A stretch of DNA of 64,000 nucleotides from Aristolochia californica (Eukaryota; Streptophyta; Magnoliopsida; Piperales; Aristolochiaceae): NCBI GenBank assembly GCA_029961685.1, contig JARWKL010000007.1, positions 16,749,013 to 16,813,012 of the forward strand, in the 5' to 3' direction. Shown piece by piece: positions 24,697-37,592 of this stretch. The notes beneath the pieces were generated by a model, which made no database searches, was not told the origin of the DNA, and worked only from the letters and a program-made list of their open reading frames with translations. Numbering within the stretch: position 1 is the stretch's first letter; each line of letters begins with the position of its first letter. Position numbers and translations under genes: made by a program.

Positions 24697-27133
24697 AAAG
24701 AGATTTGTCATGCGTAACATGCTATATTTTATTAAGAAATAACTTATGGATTGTAAGTCAACACTAAGTTACAAATCGCCCGCCTCCCCCTTTTCCCGAC
24801 GATTGAAACCATTAGATATAAAAACGAAAAAGTGCTTATGGTCCCTAAAAATTATAGACATTGTTTGGAATTATCTCTTTACATTTGTGCATTGTGCATT
24901 TATGTTTTAGATGTACACTTTTTTCATAAATCAGAACTTTGAGTTTTCGCTCTCCTTTCATCTCGTTAAAAAGAAAAGGAAAATAGATCACAACAAAATA
25001 AATATTTTATAGTTGATGTGTGGAAAAAATTTTAAACAATAACTAATGTAAATAAAAAATATTTATTCACACACCACAAATGAACCCCAAAGTTTTGTTA
25101 TCCAAGTTTGGAAAATTCCATTAGTCCAACCCCAATAGCTTGGAATTTTACATGAAGGAGTTTTTTTCTACACATGTTTTAAAAATGGACATGCATGCTT
25201 GAAACATGTTAAAGATTCAAATGACCTATGGATCCAAAGCTTTTAAAGAGAATAAGAAACGCTCATTAAATTCTCAAGTGAATGTGCGGTGGGATATTTA
25301 CCCGAGTCCAACAAGTCATTATTTTGCCCATTTTCAAAAATTTGACCTAACAATCATAGATGATTGTAAAGTTGTTTTTCTTGCATAATGGGCTATATTT
25401 TTGTAAGAAATGACTTATGGATTGCAATTCAACACTCAGTTAAAAATCCTCCGCCACACATTTTTCCCGACGATTGAAAAACCTGAGATATAAAAATTAA
25501 AAAGAGCTTACAATCCCAAAAAATTAGTGACACTGTTCGGAATTCTCTCTCTACATTTGTGCATTGTGCATTTCCATTTTAGATGTACACTTTTTTCTTA
25601 AATCAAAACTTTGAGTTTTCGCTCTCCCTTAATCTCGAAAACATAAAAAGCAAAAAGTTCACAACAAAATGAAAATTTTATAGTTGATGTACGGAAAAAA
25701 TTTGAAACAATAAAATAAATAAATAAAGAAAATTAATTCACACACCACAAATGAACAAAAGTTTGGTTATCCAAGTTTGGGAAATTTCACTAGTCCAACA
25801 CTAATATCTTGGAATTTTATACGAAGGAGATTTATTCTACACTTGTTTTGAAAATGGATATGCATGCTACAAATATGTTAAAGATTCAAATGACGTATAG
25901 ATCCAAAACTTTTTAAGAGAATAACAAACGCTCATTAAATTCTCAAGTGAACGTGCGGTGGGATATTTGCCCGAGTCAAACAAGCCATTATTTTGCCCAT
26001 TTTCAAAAAGTGCACCTAACAATCATAGGTGATTGTAAAGTGATTTGTCATGCATAACGGGCTATATTTTTGTAAGAAATGACTTTTGGATTGGAATTCA
26101 ATACTCAGTTAAAAATTGCCCGCCTCCCCCTTTTCCCGACGATTGAAAAAGCTTAGATATAAAAATGAAAAAGTGTTTACGATCCCTAAAAATTATAGAC
26201 ACTCTTTCGAATTATCTCTCCTTACATTTGTGCAATGAGCATTTCTGTTTTAGATGTACACTTTTTTCTTAAATCAGAATTTTGAGTTTTCGCACTCCCT
26301 TCATCCTGTAAATAGAAAAGGTAAATAGATCACAACGAAATAAAATTTTTAAAGTTGATGTGTGGAAACATAATAACTAATGTAAATAAAAAATATTTAT
26401 TCACACACCACAATTGAACACAAAAGTTTATTATTCAAGTTTGGGAAATTCCATTAGTCCAACCCTAGTAGCAAGGAATTTTACATGAAGGAGATTTTTT
26501 CTACACTTTTTTTAAAAATGGATATGCATGCTTGAATCCTGTTAAAGATTTAAATGACCTACGGATCCAAAGATTTTAAAAAGAATAACAAACGCTAATT
26601 AAATTCTCAAGTGAACGTGCGGTGGGATATTTACCCAAGTCTAATGAGTCATTATTTTGCCCATTTTCAAAAATTGGACCTAACAATCATACATGATTGT
26701 AAAGTGATTTATCATGCGTAACGAGCTGTATTTTTTTAAGAAATGACTGATGGATTGCAATTCAACACTCAGTTAAAAATCCTCTGCCACCCATTTTTCC
26801 CGACGATTGCAAAACCTGAGATATAAAAACTAAAAAGAGATTAAAATCCCTAAAAATTACAGACAATCTTCGGAATTATCTCTCTCTACATTTTTGCATT
26901 GTGCTTTTCCATTTTAGATTTACACTTTTTTCTTAAATCAAAACTTTGAGTTTTCGCTCTCCCTTCATCCCGAAAACAAAAAAGGCAAAAATCTCACAGC
27001 AAAATAAAAATTTCATAGTTGATATATGGAAAAAATTTAAAACAATAAGAAATTTAAATAAAGAAAATTTATTCACACAACACAAATGAACACAAAAGTT
27101 TTGTTATCCAAGTTTGGGAAATTCCACTTGTTT

Positions 27134-27141
27134 AACCCTAA
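27134..27141 (+). other. Telomere-like AACCCTAA octamer (example)
   Basis: One AACCCTAA lies in the middle of most B and C units; class A has AACACTAA at the same place. It resembles the core of the plant telobox and also fits a telomeric hexamer frame, but a single octamer can occur by chance and then spread with the repeat. Confidence 0.3.
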
Positions 27142-27395
27142 TAGCTTGGAAGTTTACAAGAAAGAGATTTCAACTACACATGTTTTTAAAATGGATATGC
27201 ATGTCTGAAACATGTTAAAGATGCAAATGAGCTATGGATGCAAAGCTTTTAAAGAGAATAGCAAACGCTCATTAAATTCTCAAGTGAACTTGCGGTGGGA
27301 TATTTACCCGTGTCAAACATGCCATTATTTTGCCCATTTGCAAAAAGCTGACATAATAATCATAGATGATTGTAAAGTGATTTATCAGTCGTAAC

Positions 27396-30300
27396 GGGCT
27401 ATATTTTTGTAAGAAATAACTTTTGGATTGGGAGTCAACACTCAGTTAAAAAGCCCCCCGCCTCCCCCTTTTCCCGACGATTACAAAACCTGAGATATAA
27501 AAACAAAAAAGTACTTACAATCCCTAAAAATTACAGATACTCTTTGGAATTATCTCTCTCTACATTTGTGCAATGTTCATTTCCGTTTTAGATGTACACA
27601 TTTTTCTTAAATCAAAACTTCGAGTTTTTGGCTCTCCCTTCATCCCGTAAATAAAAAAGGCAAATAGATCACAACAAAATGAAAACTTTATAGTTGATGT
27701 ATGGAAAAAATTTAAAACAATAAAAAAAGTTTATAAAAAAAATTTATTCACACACCACAAATGAACACAAAAGTTTTGTTATCCAAGTTTGGAAAATTCC
27801 ACTAGTTCAACACTAATATCTTGGCATTTTACAAGAAGGAGATTTTTTCTACACATGTTTTAAAAATGGATATGCATGCTAGAAATATGTTAAGATTCAA
27901 ATGACCTATGGATCCAAAGCTTTTAAAGAGAATAACAAACGTTCATTAAATTCTCCAGTGAACGTGCGATGGGATATTTGCCCGAGTCAAACAAGCCATT
28001 ATTTTGCCCATTTTAAAAAAGTTGGCCAAACAATAAGAGATGTTTTTAAAGTGATTTGTCATGTGTAACGGGCTATATTTTTGTAAGAAATGACTTCTGG
28101 ATTGGAAGTCAACACTCAGATAAAAATAGCCCGCCTCCCCCTTTTCCTGACGATTGCAAAACCTTAGATATAAAAATGAAAAATTGCTTACGATCCCTAA
28201 AAATTACAGACACTCTTTGGAATTATCTTTCTCTACATTTGTGCATTGTGTATTTCCATTTTAAATGTACACTTTTTTCTTAAATCAGAACTTTGAGTTT
28301 TCGCTCTCCCTTCATCCCGTAAACAGAGAAGGCAAATAGATCACAACAAAATAAAAAATTTATAGTTGATGTGTGGAAAAAATTTAAAACAATAACTAAT
28401 GTAAATAAGAAATAATTATTCACACACCAAAAATGAACACAAAACTTTGGTTATCCAAGTTTGGGAAATTCCATTAGTCCAACCCTAATGGCTTAGAATT
28501 TTACATGAAGTACATTTTTTCTACACGTGTAAAAAATGGATATGCATGCTTGAAACATGTTAAAGATTCAAATGACCTATGGATCCAAATCTTTAAAGAG
28601 AATAACAAACGCTCATTAAATTCTCTAGTGAACGTGCGGTGGGATATTTACCCGAGTCTAACAAGTCATTACTTTGCCCATTTTAAAAAATTTGACGTAA
28701 CAATCATAGATGATTGTAAAGTGATTTATCATGCGTAACAGGCTATATTTTTGTAAGAAATGACTTACGGATTGCAATTCAACACTCAGTTAAAAATCCT
28801 CTCAAGTGAACGTGCGGTGGGATATTTGCCCGAGCCAAACAAGCCATTATTTTGTCCATTTTCAAAAAGTTGACCTAACACTCATAGATGATTGTAAAGT
28901 GATTTTTCATGCCTAAAGGGCTATATTTTTGTAAGAAATGACATATGGATTTGAAATCAACACTAAGTTAAAAATCGTCTGCCTCCCCCTTTTCCCGATG
29001 ATTGCAAAACCTTAGATACAAAAATGAAAAAGTGCTTACGATCCCTAAAAATTACAGACACTCTTTGGAATTATCTCTCTCAGCATTTGTGCATTGTACA
29101 TTTCCATTTTAGATGTACACTTTTTTCTTAAATCAGAACTTTGAGTTTTCGCTCTCCCTTCATCCCGTAAACAGAAAAGGCAAATACATCACAACAAAAT
29201 AAAAATTTTATAGTTGATGTGTGGAAAAAATTTTAAAAAATAACTAATGTAAATAAAAAATATTTATTCACACACCTCAAATGAACACAAAAGTTTTGTT
29301 ATCCAAGTTTGGGAAATTCCACTTGTCCAACCCAAATAGCTTGGAATTTTACAAGAAGGAGATATTTTCTACACTTGTTTTAAAAATGGATATGCATACT
29401 TGAAACATGTTAAAGATTCGAATGACCTATGGATCCAAACCTATTAAAGAGAATAAGAAACGCTCATTAAATTTTCAAGCGAACGTGCGGTGAGATATTT
29501 ACCCGAGTCTAACAAGTCACTATCTTGCCCACTTTCAAAAACTTGACCAAACATTCATAGATGATTGTAAAGGGATTGGTCATGTGGAACGGGCAATATT
29601 TTGTAAGAAATGACCTATGGATTGCAATTCAACACTCAGTTAAAAACCCTCCGCCACCCATTTTTCCCGACGATTGGAAAACCCGAGATATAAAAACTAA
29701 AAAGAGCTTACAATCCCTAAAAATTACAGATACTCTTTGGAATTATCTCTCTCTATATTTGTGCATTGTGATTTTCCATTTTAGATGGACACTTTTTTGT
29801 TAAATCAGAACTTTGAGTTTTAGCTCTCCCTTCATCTGTTAAACAGAAAAGGCAAACAGATCACAACAAAATAAAATTTTATAATTTATGTGTGGAAAAA
29901 ATTTAAACAATAACAAATGTAAATAAAAAATATTTATTCACACACCACAAATGAAGACAAAAGTTTTGTTAACCAAGTTTGGAAAATTCCATTAGTCCAA
30001 CCCTAATAGCTTGGAATTTTACATGAAGGAGATTTTTTCTACTCATGTTTTAAAAATGGATATGCATGCTTGAAACATGTTAAAGATTCAAATGACCTAT
30101 GGATCCAAATAATTTAAAGAGAATAAGAAACGCTCATTAAATTCTCAAGTGAATGTGCGGTGGGATATTTACCCGAGTCTAACAAATCATTATTTTGCCC
30201 ATTTTCAAAAATTTGACCTAACAATCATAGATGATGGAAAGTGATTTATCATGCGTAACGGGCTATATTTTTGTAAGAAATGAGTTATGGATTGCTATTC

Positions 30301-31606
30301 AACACCCAGTTAAAAATCTTCCGCAACCCATTTTTCCCGACAATTGCAAAGCCTGAGATATAAAAACTAAAAAGATCTTACAATCCCTAAAAATTACAGA
30401 CACTCTTCGAAATTATCTCTCTTTACATTTGTGCATTGTGCTTTTCCATTTTAGATGTACACTTTTTTGTTAGATCAAAACTTCGAGTTTTTCGCTCTCC
30501 CTTCATCCCGTAGACAAAAAAGGAAAATAGTTCACAACAAAATGAAAATTTTATAGTTGATGTACGAAAAAAATTTAAAACAATAAAAAAAGTGAATAAG
30601 GAAAATTTATTCACACACCACAAATGAACACAAAAGTTTTGTTATCCAAGTTTGCGAAATTCCACTAGTCCAACACTAATATCTTGGAATTTTACATGAA
30701 GGAGATTTTTTCAACTCATGTTTTAAAAATGGATATGCATGCTAGAAACATGTTAAAGATTCAAATGACCTATGGATCCAAATCTTTTAAAGAGAATAAC
30801 AAATGCTCATTAAATTCTCAAGTGAACGTGCGGTGAGAAATTTGCCCGAGTCAAACAATCCATTATTTTGCCCATTTTCAAAAAGTTGACCTAACAATCA
30901 TTGATGATTTTAAAGTGATTTGTCATGTGTAATGGGCTATATTTTTTTAAGAAATGACTTATGGATTGCAATTCAACACTCAGTTAAAAATCCTCCGCCA
31001 CCCATTTTTCCCGATAATTGCAAAAGATGAGATATAAAAACTAAAAAGAGCTTACAATCCCTAAAAATTTCTGACACTCTTCAGAATTATCTCTCTCTAC
31101 ATTTTTTCATTGTGCTTTTCCATTTTAGATCTACAATTTTTTCTTAAATCAAAACTTTGAGTTTTCGCTCTCCCTTCATCCCGAAAACAAAAAAGGCAAA
31201 AAACTCACAAAGAAATAAAATTTTTATTGTTGATGTATAGAAAAAATTTAAAACAATAACAAATGTAAATAAAAAAAAATTATTCACACAACACAAATAA
31301 ACACAAAAGTTTTGGTATCCAAGTTTGGGAAATTCCACTAGTTTAACCCTAACAGCTTGCAAATTTACTAGAAAGAGATTTCTTCTACACATGTTTTAAA
31401 AATGGATGTGCATGTTTGAAACATGTTAAAGATGCAAATGAGCTATGGATGCAAAGCTTTTAAAGAGAATAAAAAACGCTCATTAAATTCTCAAGTGAAC
31501 TTGCGGTGGGATATTTATCCGAGTCAAACATGCCATTATTTTGCCCATTTGCAAAAAGCTGACATAATAATCATAGATGATTGAAAAGTGTTTTATCATG
31601 CGTTAC
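27396..31606 (+). repeat. Units A-B-c-B-C/B-C/A-C, with a 178-bp remnant
   Basis: Starts: 27396 A, 28070 B, 28740 remnant, 28918 B, 29591 C/B, 30260 C/A, 30934 C2. Unit 29591 switches from C to B near 29780 and shares GTTAAACAGAAAAGG with 16774. Unit 30260 switches from C to A near 30478, as 17443 does near 17655. The A end of 30260 leads straight into C2 at 30934, repeating the arrangement at 17443/18117. Confidence 0.88.
28740..28917 (+). repeat. 178-bp remnant unit (C start joined to A end)
   Basis: The first ~60 bp are class C (GGATTGCAATTCAAC, GTTAAAAATCCT) and the rest is a class A end (CTCAAGTGAACGTGCGG, TTTTGTCC, TTTTTCATGCC). About 494 bp of a unit are missing. The join at 28798-28803 shows 2-3 bp of shared sequence (TCT). 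The A end matches the end of unit 15426. Confidence 0.92.
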
Positions 31607-32279
31607 GGGCTATATTTTTGTAAGAAATGACTTTTGGATTGGGTGTCAACACTCGGTTAAAAATCCCCCGCCTCCGCCTTTTCCCGACGATTGCAAAACC
31701 TGAGATATAAAAACGAAAAAGTGCTTACAATCCCTAAAAATTACAGACACTCTTTGGAATTATCTCTCTCTACATTTGTACATTGTGCATTTCCATTTTA
31801 GATGTACACATTTTTCCTAAATCAAAATTTTGAGTTTTTCGCACTCCCTTCATCCCGTAAACAAAAAAGGCAAATAGATCACAAGAAAATAAAAATTTTA
31901 TAGTTGTTGTATGGAAAAAATTTAAACAATAAAAAAAGTAAATAAATAAAATTTATTCACACACCACAAATGAACTTAAAAGTTTTGTTATCCCAGTTTG
32001 GGAAATTCCACTAGTCCAACACTAATATCTTGGAATTTTATACGAAGGAGATTTATTCTACACTTGTTTTGAATATGGATATGCATGCTACAAATATGTT
32101 AAAGATTCAAATGACGTATGGATCCAAAACTTTTTAAGAGAATAACAAACGCTCATTAAATTCTCAAGTGAACGTGCGGTGGGATATTTGCCCGAGTCAA
32201 ACAAGCCATTATTTTGCCCATTTTCAAAAAGTGCACCTAACAATCATAGGTGATTGTAAAGTGATTTGTCATGCGTAAC

Positions 32280-32954
32280 GGGCTATAATTTTGTAAGAAA
32301 TGACTTATGGATTGGAAGTCAACATTCAATTAAAAATCGCCCCCCTCCCCCTTTTCCCGACGATTGGAAAACCTTAGATTCAAAAACGAAAAAGTGCTTA
32401 CGATCCCTAAAAATTACAGACACTCTTTGGAATTATCTCTCTCTACATTTGTGCATTGTGCATTTCCATTTTAGATGTACACTTTTTTCTTTAATCAAAA
32501 CTTTTAGTTTTTCGCTCTCCCTTCATCCCGTAAACAGAAAAGGCAAATAGATCACAACAAAATAAAAATTTTATAGTTGATGTGTGGAAAATTTTTTAAA
32601 ACAATAACTAATGTAAATAAAAATTTTTTATTCACACACCACAAATGAACACAAAAGTTTTGTTATCCAAGTTTGGGAAATTCCATTAGTCCAACCCTAA
32701 TAGCTTGGAATTTTACAAGAAGGAGATTTTTTCTACACATGTTTTAAAAATGGATATGCATGCGTGAAACATGTTAAAGATTCAAATGACCTAAGGATCC
32801 AAATCTTTTAAAGAGTATAACAAACGCTCATTAAATTCTCAACTGAACGTGCAGTGGGATATTTACCCGAGTCTAACAAGTCATTATTTTGCCCATTTTC
32901 AAAAATTTGACCTAACAATTATCGATGATTGTAAAGTGCTTTATCATGCGTAAC
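32280..32954 (+). repeat. Reference class B unit
   Basis: A complete 675-bp class B unit: GGATTGGAAGTC, CGCCCCCCTCCCCC, ACCTTAGATTCAAAAACG, GTGCTTACGATCCC, CCGTAAACAGAAAAGGC, TTGATGTGTGG, AACTAATGTAAATAAAA, CCATTAGTCCAACCCTAA, GCATGCGTGAAACATG and the B end GAGTCTAACAAGTC. Class B is best told apart by TTAGAT (C and A have TGAGAT), AAACAGAAAAGG and GATGTGTGG. Confidence 0.93.
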
Positions 32955-33624
32955 GGGCTATATTTTTGTAATAAATGACTTATGGATTGCAATTCAACAC
33001 TCAGTTAAAAATCCTATGCCACCCATTTGTCCCGACGATTGCAAAACCTGAGATATAAAAACTAAAAAGAGCTTACAATCCCTAAAAATTAGAGACATTC
33101 TTCGGAATGATCTCTCTCTCCATTTGTGCATTGTGCTTTTCCATTTTAGATGTACACTTTTTTCTTAAATCAAAACTTTGAGTTTTTGCTCTCTTCATGC
33201 CGAAAACAAAAAAGGCAAAAGCTCACAACAAAATATAAATTTTATAGTTGATGTATGGAAAAAATTTAAAACAATAACAAATTTAATTAAAGAAAATTTA
33301 TTCACACAACACAAATGAACACAAAATTTTTGTTATCCAAGTTTGGGAAATTCCACTAGTTTAACCCTAATAGCTTGGAATTTTACAAGAAAGAGATTTC
33401 TTATACACATGTTTTAAAAATGGTTATGCATGTTTGAAACTTGTTGAAGATGCAAATGAGCTATGGATGCAATGCTTTTAAAGAGAATAACAAACACTCA
33501 TTAAATTCTCAAGTGAACTTGCGGTGGGATATTTACCCAAGTCAAACATGCCACTATTCTGCCCATTTGCAAAAAGCTGACATAATAATCATAAATGATT
33601 GCAAAGTGATTTATCGTGCGCAAT
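32955..33624 (+). repeat. Reference class C unit
   Basis: A complete 670-bp class C unit: GGATTGCAATTC, a weakened C tract (CCTATGCCACCC), CCTGAGATATAAAAACTAA, CTTCGGAAT, TTGTGCTTTTCC, GCCGAAAACAAAAAAGG, GATGTATGG, CACACAACACAAAT, CCACTAGTTTAACCCTAA, GCATGTTTGAAAC, GATGCAAATGAGCTATGG and the C end CAAGTCAAACATGCC. Class C lacks the long uninterrupted C tract of A and B. Confidence 0.93.
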
Positions 33625-35610
33625 GGGCTATCTTTTTGTAAGAAATGACTTTTGGATTGGGTGTCAACACTCAATTAAAAATCCCTCGCCTGCCCCTTTT
33701 CCCGATGATTGCAAAACCTGAGATTTAAAAATGGAAAAGTTCTTACAATCCCTAAAAAATACAGACACTCTTTGTAATTACCTCTCTCTACATTTGTGCA
33801 TTGTGCATTTCTATTTTAGATGTACACATTTTTCTTAAATCAACACTTTGATTTTTTCGTTCTCCCTTCATCTCGTAAACAAAAAAGGCAAATAGATCAC
33901 AACAAAATGAAAATTTTATAGTTGATGTACGAAAAAAATTTAAAACTATAAAAAAAGTAAATAAAGAAAATTTATTCACACACCACAAATGAACAAAAGT
34001 TTTGTTATCCAAGTTTGGGAAATTCCACTAGTCCAACACTAATATCTTGGAATTTTACACGAAGGAGATTTTTTCTACACATGTTTTAAAAATAGATATG
34101 CATGCTAGAAACATGTTAAAGATTCAAATGACCTATGGATCCAAAGGTTTTAAAGAGAACAACAAACGCTCATTAAATTCTCAAGTGAACGTGCGGTGGG
34201 ATATTTGCCCGAGTCAAACAAGCCATTATTTTCCCATTTTCAAAAAGTTGACCGAACAATCACAGATGATTGTAAAGTGATTTGTCATTCGTAACGGGCT
34301 ATATTTTTGTTAGAAATGGCTTATGTGTTGGAAGTCAACACTCAGGTAAAAATTGCCCGCCTCCCCCTTTTCTCGACGATCGTAAAACATTAGATACAAA
34401 AACGAAAAAGTGCTTACAATCCCTAAAAATTAATGACACTTTTTGGAATTTTCTCTCTCTACATTTGTGCATTGTACATTTCCATTTTAGATGTTCACTT
34501 TTTTCATAAATCAAAACTTTGAGCTTTCGTTCTCCCTTCATCCCGTAAACAGAAAAAGCAAATAGATCACAACAAAATAAAAATTTTATAGTTGATGTGT
34601 GGAAAAAATTTAAAACAATAACTAATGTAAATAAAAAATATTTATTCACACACCACAAATGAACACAAATGTTTTGTTTTCAAAGTTTGGGAAATTCCAT
34701 TAGTCCAACCCTAATAGCTTGGAATTTTATATGAAGGAGATATTTTCTACACATGTTTTAAAAATGGATATGCATGCTTGAAACATGTTAAAGATTCAAA
34801 TGACCTATGGATCCAAAGATTTTAAAGAGAATAAGAAACGCTCATTAAATTCTCAAGTGAACGTGCGCTGGGATATTTACTTGAGTCTAGCAAGTCATTA
34901 TTTTGCCCATTTTCAAAAATTTGACGTAACAATCATAGATGATTGTAAAGTGATTCATCATGCATAACGGGCTATATTTTTGAAAGAAATGACTTATGGA
35001 TTGCAATTCAACACTCAGTTAAAAAACCTCCACCACCCATTTTTCTCGACGATTGCAAAACCTGAGATATAAAAACTACAAACACTCTTCAGAATTATCT
35101 CTCTCTACATTTGTGCATTGTGCTTTTCCATTTTCCATTTATACTTTTTTCCTAAATCAAAACTTTGAATTTTCACTCTCCCTTCATCGCGAAAAAAAAA
35201 GGCAAAAAGCTCACAACAAAATAAAATTTTACAGTTGATGTATGGAAAAAATGTAAAACAATAACAAATGTAAGTAAAGAAAATTTATTCACACAACACA
35301 GATGAACACAAAATTTTTGTTATCCAAGTTTGGGAAATTCCACTAGTTTAACCCTAATAGCTTGAAATTTTACAAGAAAGAGATTTCTTGTACACAAGTT
35401 TTAAAAATGGATATGCATGTTTGAAACATGTTGAAGATGCAAATGAGCTATGGATGCGAAGCGTTTAAAGAGAATAAGTAACACTCATTAAATTCTCAAG
35501 TGAACTTGCGGTGGGATATTTTCCCGAGTCAAATAGCCATTATTTTTCCCATTTGCAAAAAGCTGACATAATAATCATAGATAATTGGAAAGGGTTTTAT
35601 CATGCGTAAC
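33625..35610 (+). repeat. A-B-C trimer (33625, 34296, 34969)
   Basis: A at 33625 has CAATTAAAAATCCCTCGCC; B at 34296 has CTCAGGTAAAAATTGCCC and AACATTAGATAC; C at 34969 has CCTCCACCACCC and GCGAAAAAAAAAGG. The C unit is 642 bp: about 27 bp are lost at 35071-35078 between two AAAAACTA repeats. Confidence 0.92.
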
Positions 35611-37592
35611 GGGCTATATTTTTGTAGGAAATGACTTTTGGATTGGGAGTCAACACTCAATTAAGAATCCCCCGCCTCCCCCTTTTCCCGACGATTACAA
35701 AACCTGAGATATAAAAACGAAAAGTGCTTACAATACCTAAAAATTACAGACACTCTTTGGAATTATCTCTCTCTACATTTGTGCATTGTGCATTTCCGTT
35801 TTAGAGGTACACATTTTTCTTAAATCAAAACTTCGAGTTTTTCGCTCTCCCTTCATCCCGCAAACAAAAACGGCAAATAGATCACAACAAAATGAAAATT
35901 TTATAGTTGTTGTACGGAAAAAATTTTAACAATAAAAAAAGTAAATAAAGAAAATTTATTCACACACCACAAATTAACACAAAAGTTTTGTTATCCAATT
36001 TTGGGAAATTCCACTAGTCCAACACTAATATCATGGAATTTTACATGAAGGAGATTTTTTCTACACATGTTTTAAAAAAAGTTATGCATGCTAGAAACAT
36101 GTTAAAGATTCAAATGACCTATGGATCCAAAGCTTTTAAAGAGAATAACAAACGCTCATTAAATTCTCAAGTGAACGTGCGATGGGATATTAGCCCGAGT
36201 CAAACAAGCTATTATTTTGTCCATTTTCAAAAAGTTGACCTAACAATCATAGATAATTGTCATGTGATTTGTCTTGCGTAACGGGCTATATTTTTTTTAG
36301 AAATGACTTATGGATTGGATGTCAACACTCAGTTAAAAATTGCCCGCTTCCCCCTTTTCCCGACGATTGCAAAACATTAGATACATAAACGAAAAATGGT
36401 TATGGTCCCTAAAAATTAAAGACACTCTTTGGAATTATCTCTCTCTACATTTGTGCGTTGTGCAATTCAATTTTAGATGTATACTTTGTTCGTAAATCAG
36501 AACTTTGAGTTTTCGCTCTCCCTTCATCCTGTAAACAGAAAAGGCAAATAGATCACAACAAAATAAAAAATTTATAATTCATGTGTGGAAAAAATTTATG
36601 ACAATAACTAATGTAAATAAAAAGTTTTGTTATTCAAGTTTGGGAAATTCCATTAGTCCAACACTAATATCATGGAATTTTTCATGAAGGAGCTTTTTTC
36701 TACACATGTTTTAAAAAAGGATATGCATGCTTGAAACATGTGAAAGATTCAAATGACCTATGGATCCAAAGATTTTAAAGAGAATAAGAAACGCTCATTA
36801 AATTCTCAAGTGAACGTGCGGTGGGATATTTACCCGAGTCTAACAAGTCATTATTTTGCCTATTTTCAAAAATTTGACGTAAAAATCCTAGATGATTGTA
36901 AAGTGATTTATCATGCGTAATAGGCTATATTTTTGTAAGAAATGACTTATGGATTGCAATTCAACACTCAGTTAAAAATTCTCAGCCACCCATTTTTCCC
37001 GATGATTGCAAAACCTGAGATATAAAAACTAAAAAGATCTTACAATCCCTAAAAACTACAGACACTCTTCGGAATTATCTCTCTCTACATTTGTGTATTG
37101 TGCTTTTCCATTTTGGATGTACACTTTTTTCTTAAATCAAAACTTTGAGTTTTCGCTCCCCCTTCATCGCGAAAAAAAAAGGCAAATAGCTCAAAACAAA
37201 ATAAAAATTTTAAAGTTGATGTATGGAAAAATTTTAAAACAATAACAAATGGAAATGAAGAAAATTTATTCACACAACACAAATGATAACAAAAGTTTTG
37301 ATATCCAAGTTTGGGAAGTTCCACTAGTTTAACCCAAATAGCTTGAAATTTTAAAAGAAAGAGATTTCTTGTACACAAGTTTTAAAAATGGATTTGCATG
37401 TTTGAAACATGTTAAAGATGCAAATGAGCTATGGAGGCAAAGATTTTAAAGAGAATAACTAACGCTCATTAAATTCTCAAGTGAACTTGCGGTGGGATAT
37501 TTACCCGAGTCAAACATGCCATTATTTTTCCCATTACCAAAAAGTTGACATAATAATCATAGATGATTGTAAAGTGATTTATCATGCGTAAC
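35611..37592 (+). repeat. A-B-C trimer (35611, 36283, 36922)
   Basis: A is the CCAATTTTGGG sub-variant; B at 36283 has GCTTCCCCC and lacks about 34 bp at 36618-36624; C at 36922 has GCGAAAAAAAAAGG. The trio matches units at 1, 703 and 1376. Confidence 0.92.

Larger units (their letters stand above)
24047..27395 (+). repeat. Units A-B-C/A-B-C (24047, 24719, 25390, 26059, 26723)
   Basis: A at 24047 (GTGCGTGTTGCATTTCC) and B at 24719 (ATTAAGAAATAAC) match 3395/4069 and 39611/40284. Unit 25390 starts as C and becomes A by about 25790; its end (ATACGAAGGAG, GTGCACCTAAC) is shared with unit 31607. B at 26059 matches 14081 (CACAATTGAACAC, ACACTTTTTTTAAA). C at 26723 ends in ATCAGTCGTAACGGG. Confidence 0.88.
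31607..33624 (+). repeat. Canonical A-B-C trimer (31607, 32280, 32955)
   Basis: A regular 2018-bp higher-order unit. A at 31607 has GGGTGTCAACACTCGG and an end with ATACGAAGGAG and GTGCACCTAAC, shared with unit 25390. B at 32280 and C at 32955 match 19461 and 20136. Confidence 0.92.

Noticed and set aside
24469..24717. Plus-strand 82-codon frame (begins MEFYMKEIFSTHV), repeated in many A units
   Set aside because: It is the last third of an A unit read in one frame, closed by the TAA of GCGTAAC. Sister units break it with stops, indels and lost starts, it has no recognisable domain, and it recurs only because the repeat recurs.
28056..28283. Plus-strand 75-codon frame (begins MSCVTGYIFVRND) over the start of B units
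   Set aside because: It spans the unit boundary and the C-rich tract (hence the P-rich stretch), varies freely among copies and is absent from most A and C units.
34335..34658. Minus-strand 107-codon frame, longest in the window
   Set aside because: It is the longest of a series of Phe/Ile-rich frames that arise from the A/T-rich middle of the unit read backwards. Other copies are cut at different places; the membrane-like composition follows from base composition.
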